Shown: positions 26,865 to 35,064 of the stretch, piece by piece
How positions within the stretch are numbered: the stretch's first letter is position 1
Layout: every line of letters starts with the position of its first letter
Assembly: GCA_965277425.1 (NCBI GenBank)
Contig: CBDICR010000006.1
Coordinates: 124,001-188,000, forward strand
DNA length: 64,000 nucleotides
Source of the DNA: Poindextera sp965277425
Lineage (GTDB): Bacteria > Pseudomonadota > Alphaproteobacteria > Caulobacterales > Caulobacteraceae
Direction of reading: 5' to 3'
Position numbers and translations under genes: made by a program
The notes under the pieces: model-generated
What the model was told of the DNA's origin: nothing
Seen by the model: only the letters and a program-made list of their open reading frames with translations
Database searches by the model: none

Positions 26865-27812
26865 TTGACCACAGCCCCCCTCCCAGACGCCGCGCCGGAC
26901 AATTGGGTGGATCGCCTCGCGCCGGAGCGTTTGCGGCCCTGGCTGAAGCTCGGCCGGTTCGACCGGCCGGCGGGCCTATGGCTTTTGCTGCTGCCCGGCT
27001 GGCAGGGCATCGCCCTGGCGGGCGCCATGCGCGGTCGCGGGCCCGACCTTCGGCTGATGCTCGCCTTCGTGGTCGGCGCGGCGCTGATGCGGGCGGCGGG
27101 CTGCACCTATAACGACATCGTCGACCGCGACATCGACGCCAAGGTGGCGCGCACGGCGGCGCGGCCGATCGCGTCCGGGCGGATCAGCGTCAGGCAGGCC
27201 TGGGCCTTCCTGGCCGCCTGCAGCCTCGCCGGCCTGGCCGTGCTTTTGACCATGGGCGTGCTCGCCATCCTGCTGGGCGTGGCTTCGCTTTTCCTGGTCG
27301 CCGCCTATCCGTTCATGAAACGGATCACCTGGTGGCCGCAGGCTTGGCTGGGCCTGACCTTCAACTGGGGCGTTCTTTTGGGATACGCCGCGGCCACAGC
27401 CTGGCTCGGCTGGCCGGCGGTGCTGCTCTACGCCGCCGGGGTTTTCTGGACCTTGGGCTACGACACGATCTATGCCGTGCAGGATCTGGAAGACGACGCC
27501 CTGGCCGGGGTGAAGTCCTCGGCCCGTCGGCTAGGCAAGGCCGCGCCGCGGGGCGTCATGATCTTCTATCTGATCTCGATCGCCCTGGCGCTCGCGGCCG
27601 GCGCGGCGGGCCGTCTGGGGCCGTTGTTCGCGGCCATTGCGGCGCTCTACGCCATCCATCTGATCAGCCAGCCGCTGCGCCTCAAGCTCGACGATCCGCA
27701 CCGCGCGCTGAAGCTCTTCAAATCCAACCGCGACGCCGGCCTGATCCTGTTCGCCGCCCTGGTCGCCGGCCTCTGGCGCGCGCCGGCCACCCTGTTCGGC
27801 CTGCCGCTTTAG
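26865..27812 (+). CDS. ubiA: 4-hydroxybenzoate octaprenyltransferase UbiA
   Basis: 315 residues, about eight to nine membrane helices. Both Asp-rich prenyl-diphosphate motifs are present: NDIVDRDIDAKVART and DLEDDALAGVKSSA. It attaches the polyprenyl tail to 4-hydroxybenzoate in ubiquinone synthesis at the inner membrane. TTG start at 26865 (MTTAPLPDAAPDNW). UbiD, acting two steps later, is encoded 3 kb downstream. Confidence 0.94.
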   Translation: MTTAPLPDAAPDNWVDRLAPERLRPWLKLGRFDRPAGLWLLLLPGWQGIALAGAMRGRGPDLRLMLAFVVGAALMRAAGCTYNDIVDRDIDAKVARTAARPIASGRISVRQAWAFLAACSLAGLAVLLTMGVLAILLGVASLFLVAAYPFMKRITWWPQAWLGLTFNWGVLLGYAAATAWLGWPAVLLYAAGVFWTLGYDTIYAVQDLEDDALAGVKSSARRLGKAAPRGVMIFYLISIALALAAGAAGRLGPLFAAIAALYAIHLISQPLRLKLDDPHRALKLFKSNRDAGLILFAALVAGLWRAPATLFGLPL

Positions 27813-27852
27813 GTCGGAGCCACTGCTTAGACTCGACCGTCCAACCTAAGCG

Positions 27853-27906
27853 CACCTTCTCCCCTTGCGGGAGAAGGTGGCCCCGAAGGGGTCGGATGAG
27901 GGGTCG
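27853..27906 (+). repeat. GC-rich palindromic repeat, left member of an inverted pair
   Basis: CACCTTCTCCCC-TTGC-GGGAGAAGGTG hairpin followed by CCCCGAAGGGG and CGGATGAGGGGTCG. The reverse complement recurs at 28336-28386, so the DUF559 gene is bracketed by the two. Confidence 0.85.
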
Positions 27907-27918
27907 CGCCAACCTCGG

Positions 27919-28269
27919 CTAGGATGGCGTCACCGTCTCCAGTATCCTCGACAGGACGCCGTGGCGGTCGGTAGCGATTTTCTCATTTGGAAACCGCAGC
28001 ACGCGAAAGCCCTGACTACGGAGCCAAGCGTCACGAGCGCAATCGTACTCGACGCGGGTGAGATGCGCCGGCCCGCCCGCCTCGATGATCAATCTGTGCC
28101 TGAAGGAGACGAAGTCGGCGATGTACGGGCCGAGTGGGACTTGGCGCCGAAACTTCAGGCCTTCGAGCCGTCGATCCCTCAATAGCCGCCAAAGCTTTGC
28201 TTCGTGGTGCGCCGGCGCCTTGCGCATCGATTTGGCAAAGCTTCGACTGGCTTTTCGAGCATCCGCCAT
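27919..28269 (-). CDS. DUF559 (very-short-patch-repair-like) endonuclease-fold protein
   Basis: 116 residues of the restriction-endonuclease-like DUF559 family: LRKAPAHHEAKLWRLLRDRRL type opening, FRRQVPLGPYIADFVSFRHRLIIE, and LRSQGFRVLRFPNEK. In family members the segment after IIE normally reads VDGGQH; here it is AGGPAH, with one residue missing including the conserved Asp, so catalytic activity is doubtful. No DNA methyltransferase is adjacent. The gene lies exactly between inverted palindromic repeats (27853-27906 and 28336-28386). Confidence 0.85.
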   Translation of the reverse strand: MADARKASRSFAKSMRKAPAHHEAKLWRLLRDRRLEGLKFRRQVPLGPYIADFVSFRHRLIIEAGGPAHLTRVEYDCARDAWLRSQGFRVLRFPNEKIATDRHGVLSRILETVTPS

Positions 28270-28335
28270 AGAAGAACAATATGGGAAACATCGTGTTTAT
28301 GCAAAGGGTTCGACGCCTTGCTGGTGAGGCCAGCT

Positions 28336-28386
28336 CGACCCCTCATCCGGCCCTTTGGGCCACCTTCTCCCGCAGGGGGAGAAGGG
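28336..28386 (-). repeat. GC-rich palindromic repeat, right member of an inverted pair
   Basis: Starts CGACCCCTCATCCGG and ends CACCTTCTCCCGCAGGGGGA plus GAAGG; its reverse complement aligns with 27853-27906 over nearly the full length. Confidence 0.85.
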
Positions 28387-28478
28387 GCGTGTTTTATTGT
28401 TCAGCCTGTTTCAATCGTCCGGTTGCCGCCGACAGGCATCGGTTGCCGAGAAAGCGCAATCGTCCCATCTTATAGGCC

Positions 28479-29420
28479 ATGTCCGTCGCCGCCCGCATCA
28501 ATCCGAAAGACTTTTTCACCGCCGAGGAGTGGGCGCCGCTGGCCGAGCACTCGTCGTGGAAGGGGCTTTTGCTGGTCGCCCATTGCTGGGCGGTGATCGG
28601 CCTCGCCACCCTGATGGGGCTGATCTGGCCGCTGACCCTTCCGCTGGCGGTGATGATCATCGGCGCCCGGCAGCTGGGCCTCGGCATCCTGCAGCACGAC
28701 GCCGCTCACGGCGCGCTGCACCGGGATCCGGCGGTCAACGAATGGGTCGCCGAATGGCTCTGCTCCGGCGGGGTGGCGCGCTACCGGAAATACCACCTGC
28801 AGCACCACAAGTTCGCCCAGCAGTCGGAAGACCCGGATCTCGTCCTCTCCGCGCCCTTCCCGATCACGAGGGACTCGTTTCGCCGCAAGGTCGTCCGCGA
28901 CCTGACCGGCCAGACCTGGTTCAAGCAGCGCTTCGGCTTGCTGCAATACAATCTGAAGACCCGGGCCAAGGGGGCGCCCATCCTGCCGATCCTGGGCGCC
29001 GAGGCCGTGCGCCAGCGCCGGTTCCTGGTCACCAACGCCGTCGCCATCGCCGGTTTCACGATCCTGGGGCTGCTGGTCGGCCGCAACTGGTGGTGGGGCT
29101 GGTTCGCGCTCTGGCTCCTGCCGCGCGCGACCTGGTTCCAGCTGGTGACGCGCCTGCGCAACATCGCCGAGCACGCCCTGGTCGCCAAGGACGAGCCCGA
29201 TCCCTTGCGCCACGCCCGCACCACCAAGGCCAACTTCATCGAGCGGGCGCTGATCGCGCCCTATTACGTCAACTATCACTGCGAACATCACATGTTCATG
29301 CACATCCCCTGCTACCACCTGCCGCGCGCCCATCGGCTGCTAGCGGCCAAGGGCGTGCTGGCGCGCATGGAGGTGGCGCCCAGCTATCCCGCCATGCTGC
29401 GGCTGGCGGCGCCGGCGTGA
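28479..29420 (+). CDS. Membrane fatty acid desaturase
   Basis: 313 residues with the three His boxes of di-iron desaturases: HDAAHGALH (about 74-82), HLQHHKF (about 107) and HCEHHMFMH (about 268), and four to five membrane helices. It introduces a double bond into acyl chains or a related lipid substrate at the inner membrane. Its stop overlaps the GTG start of the next gene (GTGA at 29417), so they are coupled. Confidence 0.93.
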   Translation: MSVAARINPKDFFTAEEWAPLAEHSSWKGLLLVAHCWAVIGLATLMGLIWPLTLPLAVMIIGARQLGLGILQHDAAHGALHRDPAVNEWVAEWLCSGGVARYRKYHLQHHKFAQQSEDPDLVLSAPFPITRDSFRRKVVRDLTGQTWFKQRFGLLQYNLKTRAKGAPILPILGAEAVRQRRFLVTNAVAIAGFTILGLLVGRNWWWGWFALWLLPRATWFQLVTRLRNIAEHALVAKDEPDPLRHARTTKANFIERALIAPYYVNYHCEHHMFMHIPCYHLPRAHRLLAAKGVLARMEVAPSYPAMLRLAAPA

Positions 29421-30082
29421 GCGCCCAGACCATCGCCGATCCGCACGGCTTCATCCTAGCCAATACGCGGCTGAAGAGCCCGCCGCACACGCCGGAGATC
29501 GAGCTCTACCTGGCCGACGAGATCACCCCGATCTGGCGCATGACCGAGGAGGAGCTGGGCGGGATGGGCCTGCCGCCGCCCTTCTGGGCCTTCGCCTGGG
29601 CCGGCGGCCAGGCCCTGGCGCGCTACCTTCTGGACCACCCGGCCGAGGTGAAGGGCAAGCGGGTCTTCGACGTCGGCACGGGCTCGGGCCTGGTCGCCAT
29701 CGCGGCGATGAAGGCCGGCGCCAAGGGCGCGGCCGGCGCCGACATCGACGGCTTCTGCGCCGCCGCCGTCGAGCTGAACGCCCGCGCCAACGCGGTCGAG
29801 GTCGGTTTCGGCCAGCGCGACCCACTTGCCGGCCCCCCGCCTGCCGCTGAGGTGATCTGCGCCGGCGACATCTTCTACGAGCAACCCCTGGCCGAGCGCG
29901 CCATGGCCTGGCTGGCAGAGGCGCGCGACCGCGGCGCCCGCGTCCTGCTCGGCGACCCCGGCCGCAGCTATTTCCCCAAGACCGGCCTGGTCAAGCTGGC
30001 CGAATACAGCGTCGAGACCACCCGCGAGCTGGAAGACGCCGAGGTCAAGCGCACGGCGGTCTGGACCTTTCCGGCCGTATGA
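29417..30082 (+). CDS. Class I SAM-dependent methyltransferase (protein/nicotinamide methylase-like)
   Basis: 221 residues. SAM motif I is VFDVGTGSGLVAIAAMKAGA, and motif II is GADIDGFCAAAVELNA. PPPFWAFAWAGGQALARYLLDHP before it is typical of the COG3897 group (ETFB lysine methyltransferase relatives). GTG start at 29417 overlaps the desaturase stop. The methylated target is unknown but is probably a protein. Confidence 0.88.
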   Translation: MSAQTIADPHGFILANTRLKSPPHTPEIELYLADEITPIWRMTEEELGGMGLPPPFWAFAWAGGQALARYLLDHPAEVKGKRVFDVGTGSGLVAIAAMKAGAKGAAGADIDGFCAAAVELNARANAVEVGFGQRDPLAGPPPAAEVICAGDIFYEQPLAERAMAWLAEARDRGARVLLGDPGRSYFPKTGLVKLAEYSVETTRELEDAEVKRTAVWTFPAV

Positions 30083-30101
30083 AGACCCACGGAGGAGCCC
30101 A

Positions 30102-30446
30102 ATGACCGAAGACGAGATGCGCGAGATCGCCTTGAGCTTTCCCGGCGTGGTCGAGGGCGCCTCCTACGGTCAGCCCGCCTTCCTGGTGAACAAGAAGTTT
30201 TTCACGCGCTACCGCCGCGCCGACGCCAGCATGGTGCTGATGGAGGTCTCGCTGGACGAGCGCGAGATGCTGATGGAGGCCGAGCCCAAGACCTTCCACA
30301 TCACGCCGCACTACAAGGACTACCCCTCGGTCCTGGCCCGCATCGCCACCCTGCACCCCGGCTCGTATCGGAACTTCCTCGAACGCCGCTGGCGCAAGAT
30401 CGCGCCGAAGACCCTGGTGAGGGCCTACGAGAAGGAAAACCAATGA
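30102..30446 (+). CDS. MmcQ/YjbR-family DNA-binding-like protein
   Basis: 114 residues with the family pattern: ALSFPGVVEGASYGQPAFLVNKKFF and a C-terminal VLARIATLHPGSYRNFLERRWRKIAPKTLVRAYE. The fold is CyaY-like and binds DNA in some members; function unknown. GGAGGA precedes the ATG at 30102. Confidence 0.9.
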   Translation: MTEDEMREIALSFPGVVEGASYGQPAFLVNKKFFTRYRRADASMVLMEVSLDEREMLMEAEPKTFHITPHYKDYPSVLARIATLHPGSYRNFLERRWRKIAPKTLVRAYEKENQ

Positions 30447-30480
30447 ACCCTCTCCCCCGCGAAGGGCGGGGGCGAGGGTT
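30446..30480. repeat. Palindromic repeat between convergent genes, possible bidirectional terminator
   Basis: AACCCTC and GAGGGTT arms enclose CCCCC and GGGGG arms around a short loop. It fills exactly the gap between the stop codons of the MmcQ-like gene and the antitoxin-like gene and could terminate both. Similar GC-rich style to the other palindromic elements. Confidence 0.65.
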
Positions 30481-30717
30481 TCAGAATGAGTCCTCGATGT
30501 CGTGCTGGAACATCTCGAAGGTCTCCTTCGCCTGGCGTTCCTCCGGGGTCATCGTCTCTTCCGGCTCTTCCGCCTTTTCGTGGAAGGACCATTCCGGAGC
30601 CAGGCGGGCGATGATTTCGTCGCCGCGGCGGATGAGGACGCCGTAGCCGGCGTCGATGGTCTCGATCAGCTCGGCGAAGCGGGCCGGGGCGTCGGCGATA
30701 TCGATCTCGTACAGCAT
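30481..30717 (-). CDS. Phd/YefM-type antitoxin-like protein without a toxin partner
   Basis: 78 residues: MLYEIDIADAPARFAELIETIDAGYGVLIRRGDEIIARLAPE follows the Phd/YefM pattern (A..F..L...V..GE.v.I...G...A.L.P), followed by an acidic toxin-binding-like tail. No toxin gene lies on this strand on either side (palindrome and MmcQ-like gene downstream, ubiD divergent upstream). Orphan antitoxin or solitary regulator. Confidence 0.7.
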   Translation of the reverse strand: MLYEIDIADAPARFAELIETIDAGYGVLIRRGDEIIARLAPEWSFHEKAEEPEETMTPEERQAKETFEMFQHDIEDSF

Positions 30718-30792
30718 GGGCCGAGCTTAAGGCGTCCGCAGGCCACGGCAAGGCGTGACACGTCCCCGCGCGCCGACTAGCTTCGCCGCCCC

Positions 30793-32322
30793 ATGGCTTA
30801 CCGATCCCTGCGCGACTTCATCGAACGGCTGGAAGCCGCGGGCGAGCTGGTCCGGGTCGCCGAGCCGGTTTCGACCGTGCTGGAAATGACCGAGATATGC
30901 GCCCGTCTGGTCGCGAGCGGCGGGCCGGCGGTGCTGTTCGAGCGGCCGATCCGCGCCGACGGCGAGCCCTCGACCATCCCCTGCCTGGCCAATCTGTTCG
31001 GCACGGTCAAACGCGTCGCCATGGGCGTCAGCCTGGGCGGGACCGAGCGGACCACGGCCAAGGAACTTCGCGAGGTCGGCGAACTCCTGGCCTTCCTGCG
31101 CCAGCCCGAGCCGCCGCGCGGCATGAAGGACGCGCTGGAGCTGCTGCCGCTGGCCCGCACCGTGATGAGCATGCGGCCCAGGACGGTGAAGACCGCCCCG
31201 GTGCAGGAGATCGTCTGGACCGGCGAGGACATCGACCTCGGCAAGCTGCCCATCCAGACCTGCTGGCCCGGGGAGCCGGCGCCGCTGATCACCTGGCCGC
31301 TGGTGGTGACCAAGGGGCCGGGCGAGGCGCGCGAGGACAATTACAATCTCGGCATCTACCGCATGCAGGTGATCGGGCCCGACCGCGCCATCATGCGCTG
31401 GCTGGCTCATCGCGGCGGGGCGCAACACCACCGGCGCTGGAAGGCGGCCGGCAAGCCTGAGCCCCTGCCCGCCTGCGCCGTCCTGGGGGCCGATCCGGGG
31501 ACGATCCTGGCGGCGGTGACTCCGGTGCCGGACACTCTTTCGGAATATCAGTTCGCCGGCCTGCTGCGCGGCGCCAAGGTCGATCTGGTCCGCGCCAAGA
31601 CCGTGCCGCTCTTGGTGCCGGCTGAGGCCGAAATCGTCATCGAGGGCCATGTCCTGCTCGACGATTACGCCGACGAGGGGCCTTACGGCGACCACACCGG
31701 CTATTACAATTCGGTCGAGCGGTTCCCGGTCTTCCAGATCAGCGCCATCACCATGCGGCGGGGTCCCATCTATCCGACCACCTATACCGGCCGGCCGCCG
31801 GACGAGCCCAGCGTGCTCGGCGAGGCGCTGAACGAGGTCTTCATCCCCCTGTTCCAGCAGCAGTTTCCCGAAATCGTCGATTTCTGGCTGCCCCCCGAGG
31901 GATGCAGCTATCGGATCGCGGTGGTCTCGATCCGAAAAGCCTATCCCGGCCATGCCAAGCGCATCATGCTCGGCGTCTGGTCTTACCTGCGCCAGTTCAT
32001 GTACACCAAGTGGGTGATCGTGGTGGACGAGGATGTCGACGCCCGCGACTGGAAGGACGTCATGTGGGCGGTCTCCACCCGCATGGACCCGGCCCGCGAC
32101 ATCACCGTGATCGAGAACACCCCGATCGATTATCTCGACTTCGCCTCGCCCGAATCCGGCCTCGGCTCGAAGATCGGCCTGGACGCCACCGACAAATGGC
32201 CGCCGGAGACCCACCGCGAATGGGGTCGGCGCATCGCCATGGACCCGGCCGTGGTCGAGACGGTCACGCAGATGTGGCCCAGGCTCGGCCTGCCCGGCGA
32301 CGGCGCGCCGACGGGGCGCTGA
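30793..32322 (+). CDS. ubiD: UbiD-family 3-polyprenyl-4-hydroxybenzoate decarboxylase
   Basis: 509 residues. MAYRSLRDFIERLEAAGELVRV at the N terminus, the flavin-binding core NLGIYRMQVIGPDRAIMRWLAHRGGAQHH and the acidic catalytic region EGPYGDHTGYYN are diagnostic. The enzyme uses prenylated FMN to remove the carboxylate of the polyprenyl-hydroxybenzoate intermediate in ubiquinone synthesis. The flavin prenyltransferase ubiX is not in the window. Members of the family also act on other aromatic acids, but the presence of ubiA nearby supports the ubiquinone role. Confidence 0.93.
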   Translation: MAYRSLRDFIERLEAAGELVRVAEPVSTVLEMTEICARLVASGGPAVLFERPIRADGEPSTIPCLANLFGTVKRVAMGVSLGGTERTTAKELREVGELLAFLRQPEPPRGMKDALELLPLARTVMSMRPRTVKTAPVQEIVWTGEDIDLGKLPIQTCWPGEPAPLITWPLVVTKGPGEAREDNYNLGIYRMQVIGPDRAIMRWLAHRGGAQHHRRWKAAGKPEPLPACAVLGADPGTILAAVTPVPDTLSEYQFAGLLRGAKVDLVRAKTVPLLVPAEAEIVIEGHVLLDDYADEGPYGDHTGYYNSVERFPVFQISAITMRRGPIYPTTYTGRPPDEPSVLGEALNEVFIPLFQQQFPEIVDFWLPPEGCSYRIAVVSIRKAYPGHAKRIMLGVWSYLRQFMYTKWVIVVDEDVDARDWKDVMWAVSTRMDPARDITVIENTPIDYLDFASPESGLGSKIGLDATDKWPPETHREWGRRIAMDPAVVETVTQMWPRLGLPGDGAPTGR

Positions 32323-32564
32323 GCGCGCATATTCGCTCTTCGCGCGGCGCTGAAGTCCATGCTAGACGCCCACGTGGCCAATATCGCCAACGCCGCGTTG
32401 GAACACCACGGGCGCACGGCCACGGTCATCAGGCCGGAAAGCCTTTGAGGCCATGACTTGAGCGCGCATTGGCGCTAGCGTCGATCCAGGCTCGGCGCGC
32501 CCAACCGACGTGGCCGAGACGGGCGGCGATAAATATCCAGATCCGCGCGCCCGGGAGGTCCACC

Positions 32565-34940
32565 ATGCCCACGAGCGCGCCGGTCGTTCCCTCCAGCCTG
32601 GACGACCCGGTCAGCAACGTCCTGAAATGGATTTTGCTCGCGGTCGCCGTCGGGACCTTCTCCATGATGGCCTGGGCGAGCGTCGTCACCTACCGCACCG
32701 TGCCGCCGCAACCTGACCGCTTCGTCTCAGCCAGCGGTGCCCTGGTCATGTCCGGCGACGACGTTCTGGCAGGCAAGGGCGGCTTCCAGAAAGCCGACCT
32801 GATGGACTATGGCAGCCTCTACGGGATGGGGTCCTATTTCGGGCAGGACTACACCGCCTCGACGTTGGTAAGCTTGGCCAAGGCCACCGAGACCGCTATC
32901 GCGCTGACCAACGACCAGAAGCCGTTTGCGGCCCTCGCGCCCGACGAGGCCGCCGCCGTGCAGGCGCAGATGCAACGCCAGTTGAAGGGTATCGATCTGA
33001 CTCAGAGGCAGGTCGTGCTGCCCGACACGGTGATCGCCGCGATCGACAGCGTGCGGGCCGACACGGCGAGCGGCCTCGGGCGCGCTGATCCGGCGTCGGG
33101 CTGGACGGCGGCCAACAGCCTGCATGGACCGCTTGCGGTCCAGACCGCGGACTTCCTTGTGTTCTCGGCCCTGACCACCGTGGCGCGGAGGCCCGGGCTG
33201 GATGTTTCCTGGACTCAGAACTGGCCCTACGAGCCTCTCGTCGCCAATGCGCCGACTCCTTCGACCTTCATTTGGACCTGGGCCAGTTTCTGCTTCACCT
33301 TCCTCTGCTTCGGGTTGGTGCTGTTCGTCTACGAGCTGTTTCTGAACCATCCGGACGATGCGCCGATGGACCCGGTGCTGGCCGATTTTCTGCCCCTGAC
33401 CCAAAGCCAGCGGAAGGTGGGAAAGTATTTTCTGGTCGTTGCGGCCCTGCTGCTCGTGCAGATCGGCGCGGGCGCGATCATGGCGCACGCCTATTACGAT
33501 CGCATCAGTTTTTATGGGCTGCACCTCAACGCCATCTTGCCGTTCAGCTTCCTGCGCGACGTGCACATTCAGGCGCCGATCATCTGGATCTGCCTGGCCT
33601 GGATCGCGGCGGCCCTGTTTCTGGGGCCCGCAATCGCCGGCGGGCGCGAGGCGAGAGGCCAGGGCCTGATGGTCGATCTGCTGTTCTGGGTGGCGCTACT
33701 GATCGTCGCCGGCGGACTGATCGGCAACTATCTGGGGGTCATGGGCCGCATCGACCGAGGCTGGTTCTGGTTCGGCAACCAGGGCCTGGCCTATCTCGAA
33801 CTCGGGCGGTTCTGGCAGATCCTGTTTTCGGTGGGTCTGGGCTTCTGGTGCCTGATCATGTTTCGCGCGCTTTGGCCGACCGGCGCCATCATGTGGCAGG
33901 CGACCCGCCAATTCTGGTCCGGCAGGATCAGGCTGGAGAACCTGCTCTGGGCCTCGACGGCCAATATCGCCATCCTCTATGTTTTCGGCATGATCCCTCT
34001 GACCGGGATCGAGAAATCCTTCGCCATCACCGACTATTGGCGCTGGTGGGTGGTCCACCTCTGGGTGGAGCAATCGTTCGAGTTCTTCGCCGCCGCCATG
34101 ACTGCCTATCTGTTGATGGCGGTGGGCCTGGTCTCGCGCAAGCTGGCCGAACGCTCGGTCTATCTGGAGCTGATCCTGATCTTTTTGGGTGGGGTGCTGG
34201 GCACCGGCCACCACCTCTATTGGGTCGGCGCGACCAGTCTTTGGGTGCCGCTCGGCAGCATGTTCTCCTTCATCGAGGTGCTGCCGCTGGTCTTGCTGGT
34301 GCTGGAAGCCATTCAGCAGTACCGGCTGATCCGCAAGGACGCGGCGTTCAAATACGGCTTGGCCTATACCTATGTGATTGGAGCCTCGTTCTGGAACTTC
34401 GTCGGCGCTGGCGTGTTCGGCGGCGGCACGCTGAACGCGCCGCTGGTGAACTATTACGAGCACGGCACCTTCCTGACGCTGAACCACGCGCACACGGCGC
34501 TGTTCGGCGCTTTCGGCGAACTCGCGATCGGCCTGGCCTATTTCTGCCTTCGCTACATCACCGCCGGCCATGGGCGGTTCAAGCCCGGCCTCGGGCTGGC
34601 CGCCTTCTGGCTCTACAACGCCGGGCTGGTGCTGTGGATCACCCTGAACTTCTTCCCGATCGGCTGGCCGCAGTTGATGGCCGTCTACGAGCATGGCTAC
34701 GCCTTCGCGCGCAGCGATGCCTTCTACAGAACCACGCTCGTCTGGCAGTGGATGCGGATGCCCGGCGATATCGCGTTCGCGTCCGGGGCTTTGCTGATGG
34801 GGGCGGATTTCGTCATCAAGCTCAGTCCGCTGTACCCGCCCGTCGCCCGCCGGCTCGGACAGAAGAGCCTGGCGCGGGAGATCGACCTGCCCAGTCATCG
34901 CGGCCTTGCCGCGGGGGTTACGGCCGACAAGGCGACTTAG
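32565..34940 (+). CDS. norB: Quinol-dependent nitric oxide reductase (qNor)
   Basis: 791 residues. The N-terminal membrane anchor (about 20-45) and periplasmic domain (about 50-270, with FQKADLMDYGSLYGMGSYFGQDYTA) form the fused quinol-type extension. The catalytic part has HLWVEQSFEFF, GVLGTGHHLYWVG (haem/FeB histidines) and LNHAHTALFGAFGE (haem ligands). It reduces NO to N2O with quinol electrons in the inner membrane. ATG at 32565 with GGAGG upstream is preferred to the ATG-less extension. No norC, norD/Q or regulator is adjacent, so the role is probably NO detoxification. The 240 bases before it hold no complete gene. Confidence 0.93.
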   Translation: MPTSAPVVPSSLDDPVSNVLKWILLAVAVGTFSMMAWASVVTYRTVPPQPDRFVSASGALVMSGDDVLAGKGGFQKADLMDYGSLYGMGSYFGQDYTASTLVSLAKATETAIALTNDQKPFAALAPDEAAAVQAQMQRQLKGIDLTQRQVVLPDTVIAAIDSVRADTASGLGRADPASGWTAANSLHGPLAVQTADFLVFSALTTVARRPGLDVSWTQNWPYEPLVANAPTPSTFIWTWASFCFTFLCFGLVLFVYELFLNHPDDAPMDPVLADFLPLTQSQRKVGKYFLVVAALLLVQIGAGAIMAHAYYDRISFYGLHLNAILPFSFLRDVHIQAPIIWICLAWIAAALFLGPAIAGGREARGQGLMVDLLFWVALLIVAGGLIGNYLGVMGRIDRGWFWFGNQGLAYLELGRFWQILFSVGLGFWCLIMFRALWPTGAIMWQATRQFWSGRIRLENLLWASTANIAILYVFGMIPLTGIEKSFAITDYWRWWVVHLWVEQSFEFFAAAMTAYLLMAVGLVSRKLAERSVYLELILIFLGGVLGTGHHLYWVGATSLWVPLGSMFSFIEVLPLVLLVLEAIQQYRLIRKDAAFKYGLAYTYVIGASFWNFVGAGVFGGGTLNAPLVNYYEHGTFLTLNHAHTALFGAFGELAIGLAYFCLRYITAGHGRFKPGLGLAAFWLYNAGLVLWITLNFFPIGWPQLMAVYEHGYAFARSDAFYRTTLVWQWMRMPGDIAFASGALLMGADFVIKLSPLYPPVARRLGQKSLAREIDLPSHRGLAAGVTADKAT

Positions 34941-35064
34941 GGCGAGCATCCAGGGGCCGAGGCGCGCCTCGTCGGGCGAATGCGCGTCCGGTGATCATTA
35001 GGGCCTTTGTCTCGATACACGCTCAATCGACGCCTGAGATTGAATGCATCGGCCTTGTCCGCGC

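Noticed and set aside
27919..30082. Restriction-modification system formed by the DUF559 gene and the methyltransferase at 29417
   Set aside because: The methyltransferase has protein-methylase-type motifs, no DNA-methylase catalytic motif, is coupled to a desaturase on the other strand, and the DUF559 active site is altered.
30102..30717. MmcQ-like protein as toxin of the Phd/YefM-like antitoxin
   Set aside because: The genes are convergent with a hairpin between them, and the MmcQ/YjbR family is not a toxin family.
30727..32214. Long open frame of 495 codons on the minus strand opposite ubiD
   Set aside because: It is a shadow caused by high GC at third positions; the plus strand has complete UbiD motifs and the shadow has no recognisable domain. 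The same applies to long frames opposite the KdpD-like kinase (11155-12555) and qNor (33696-34949).
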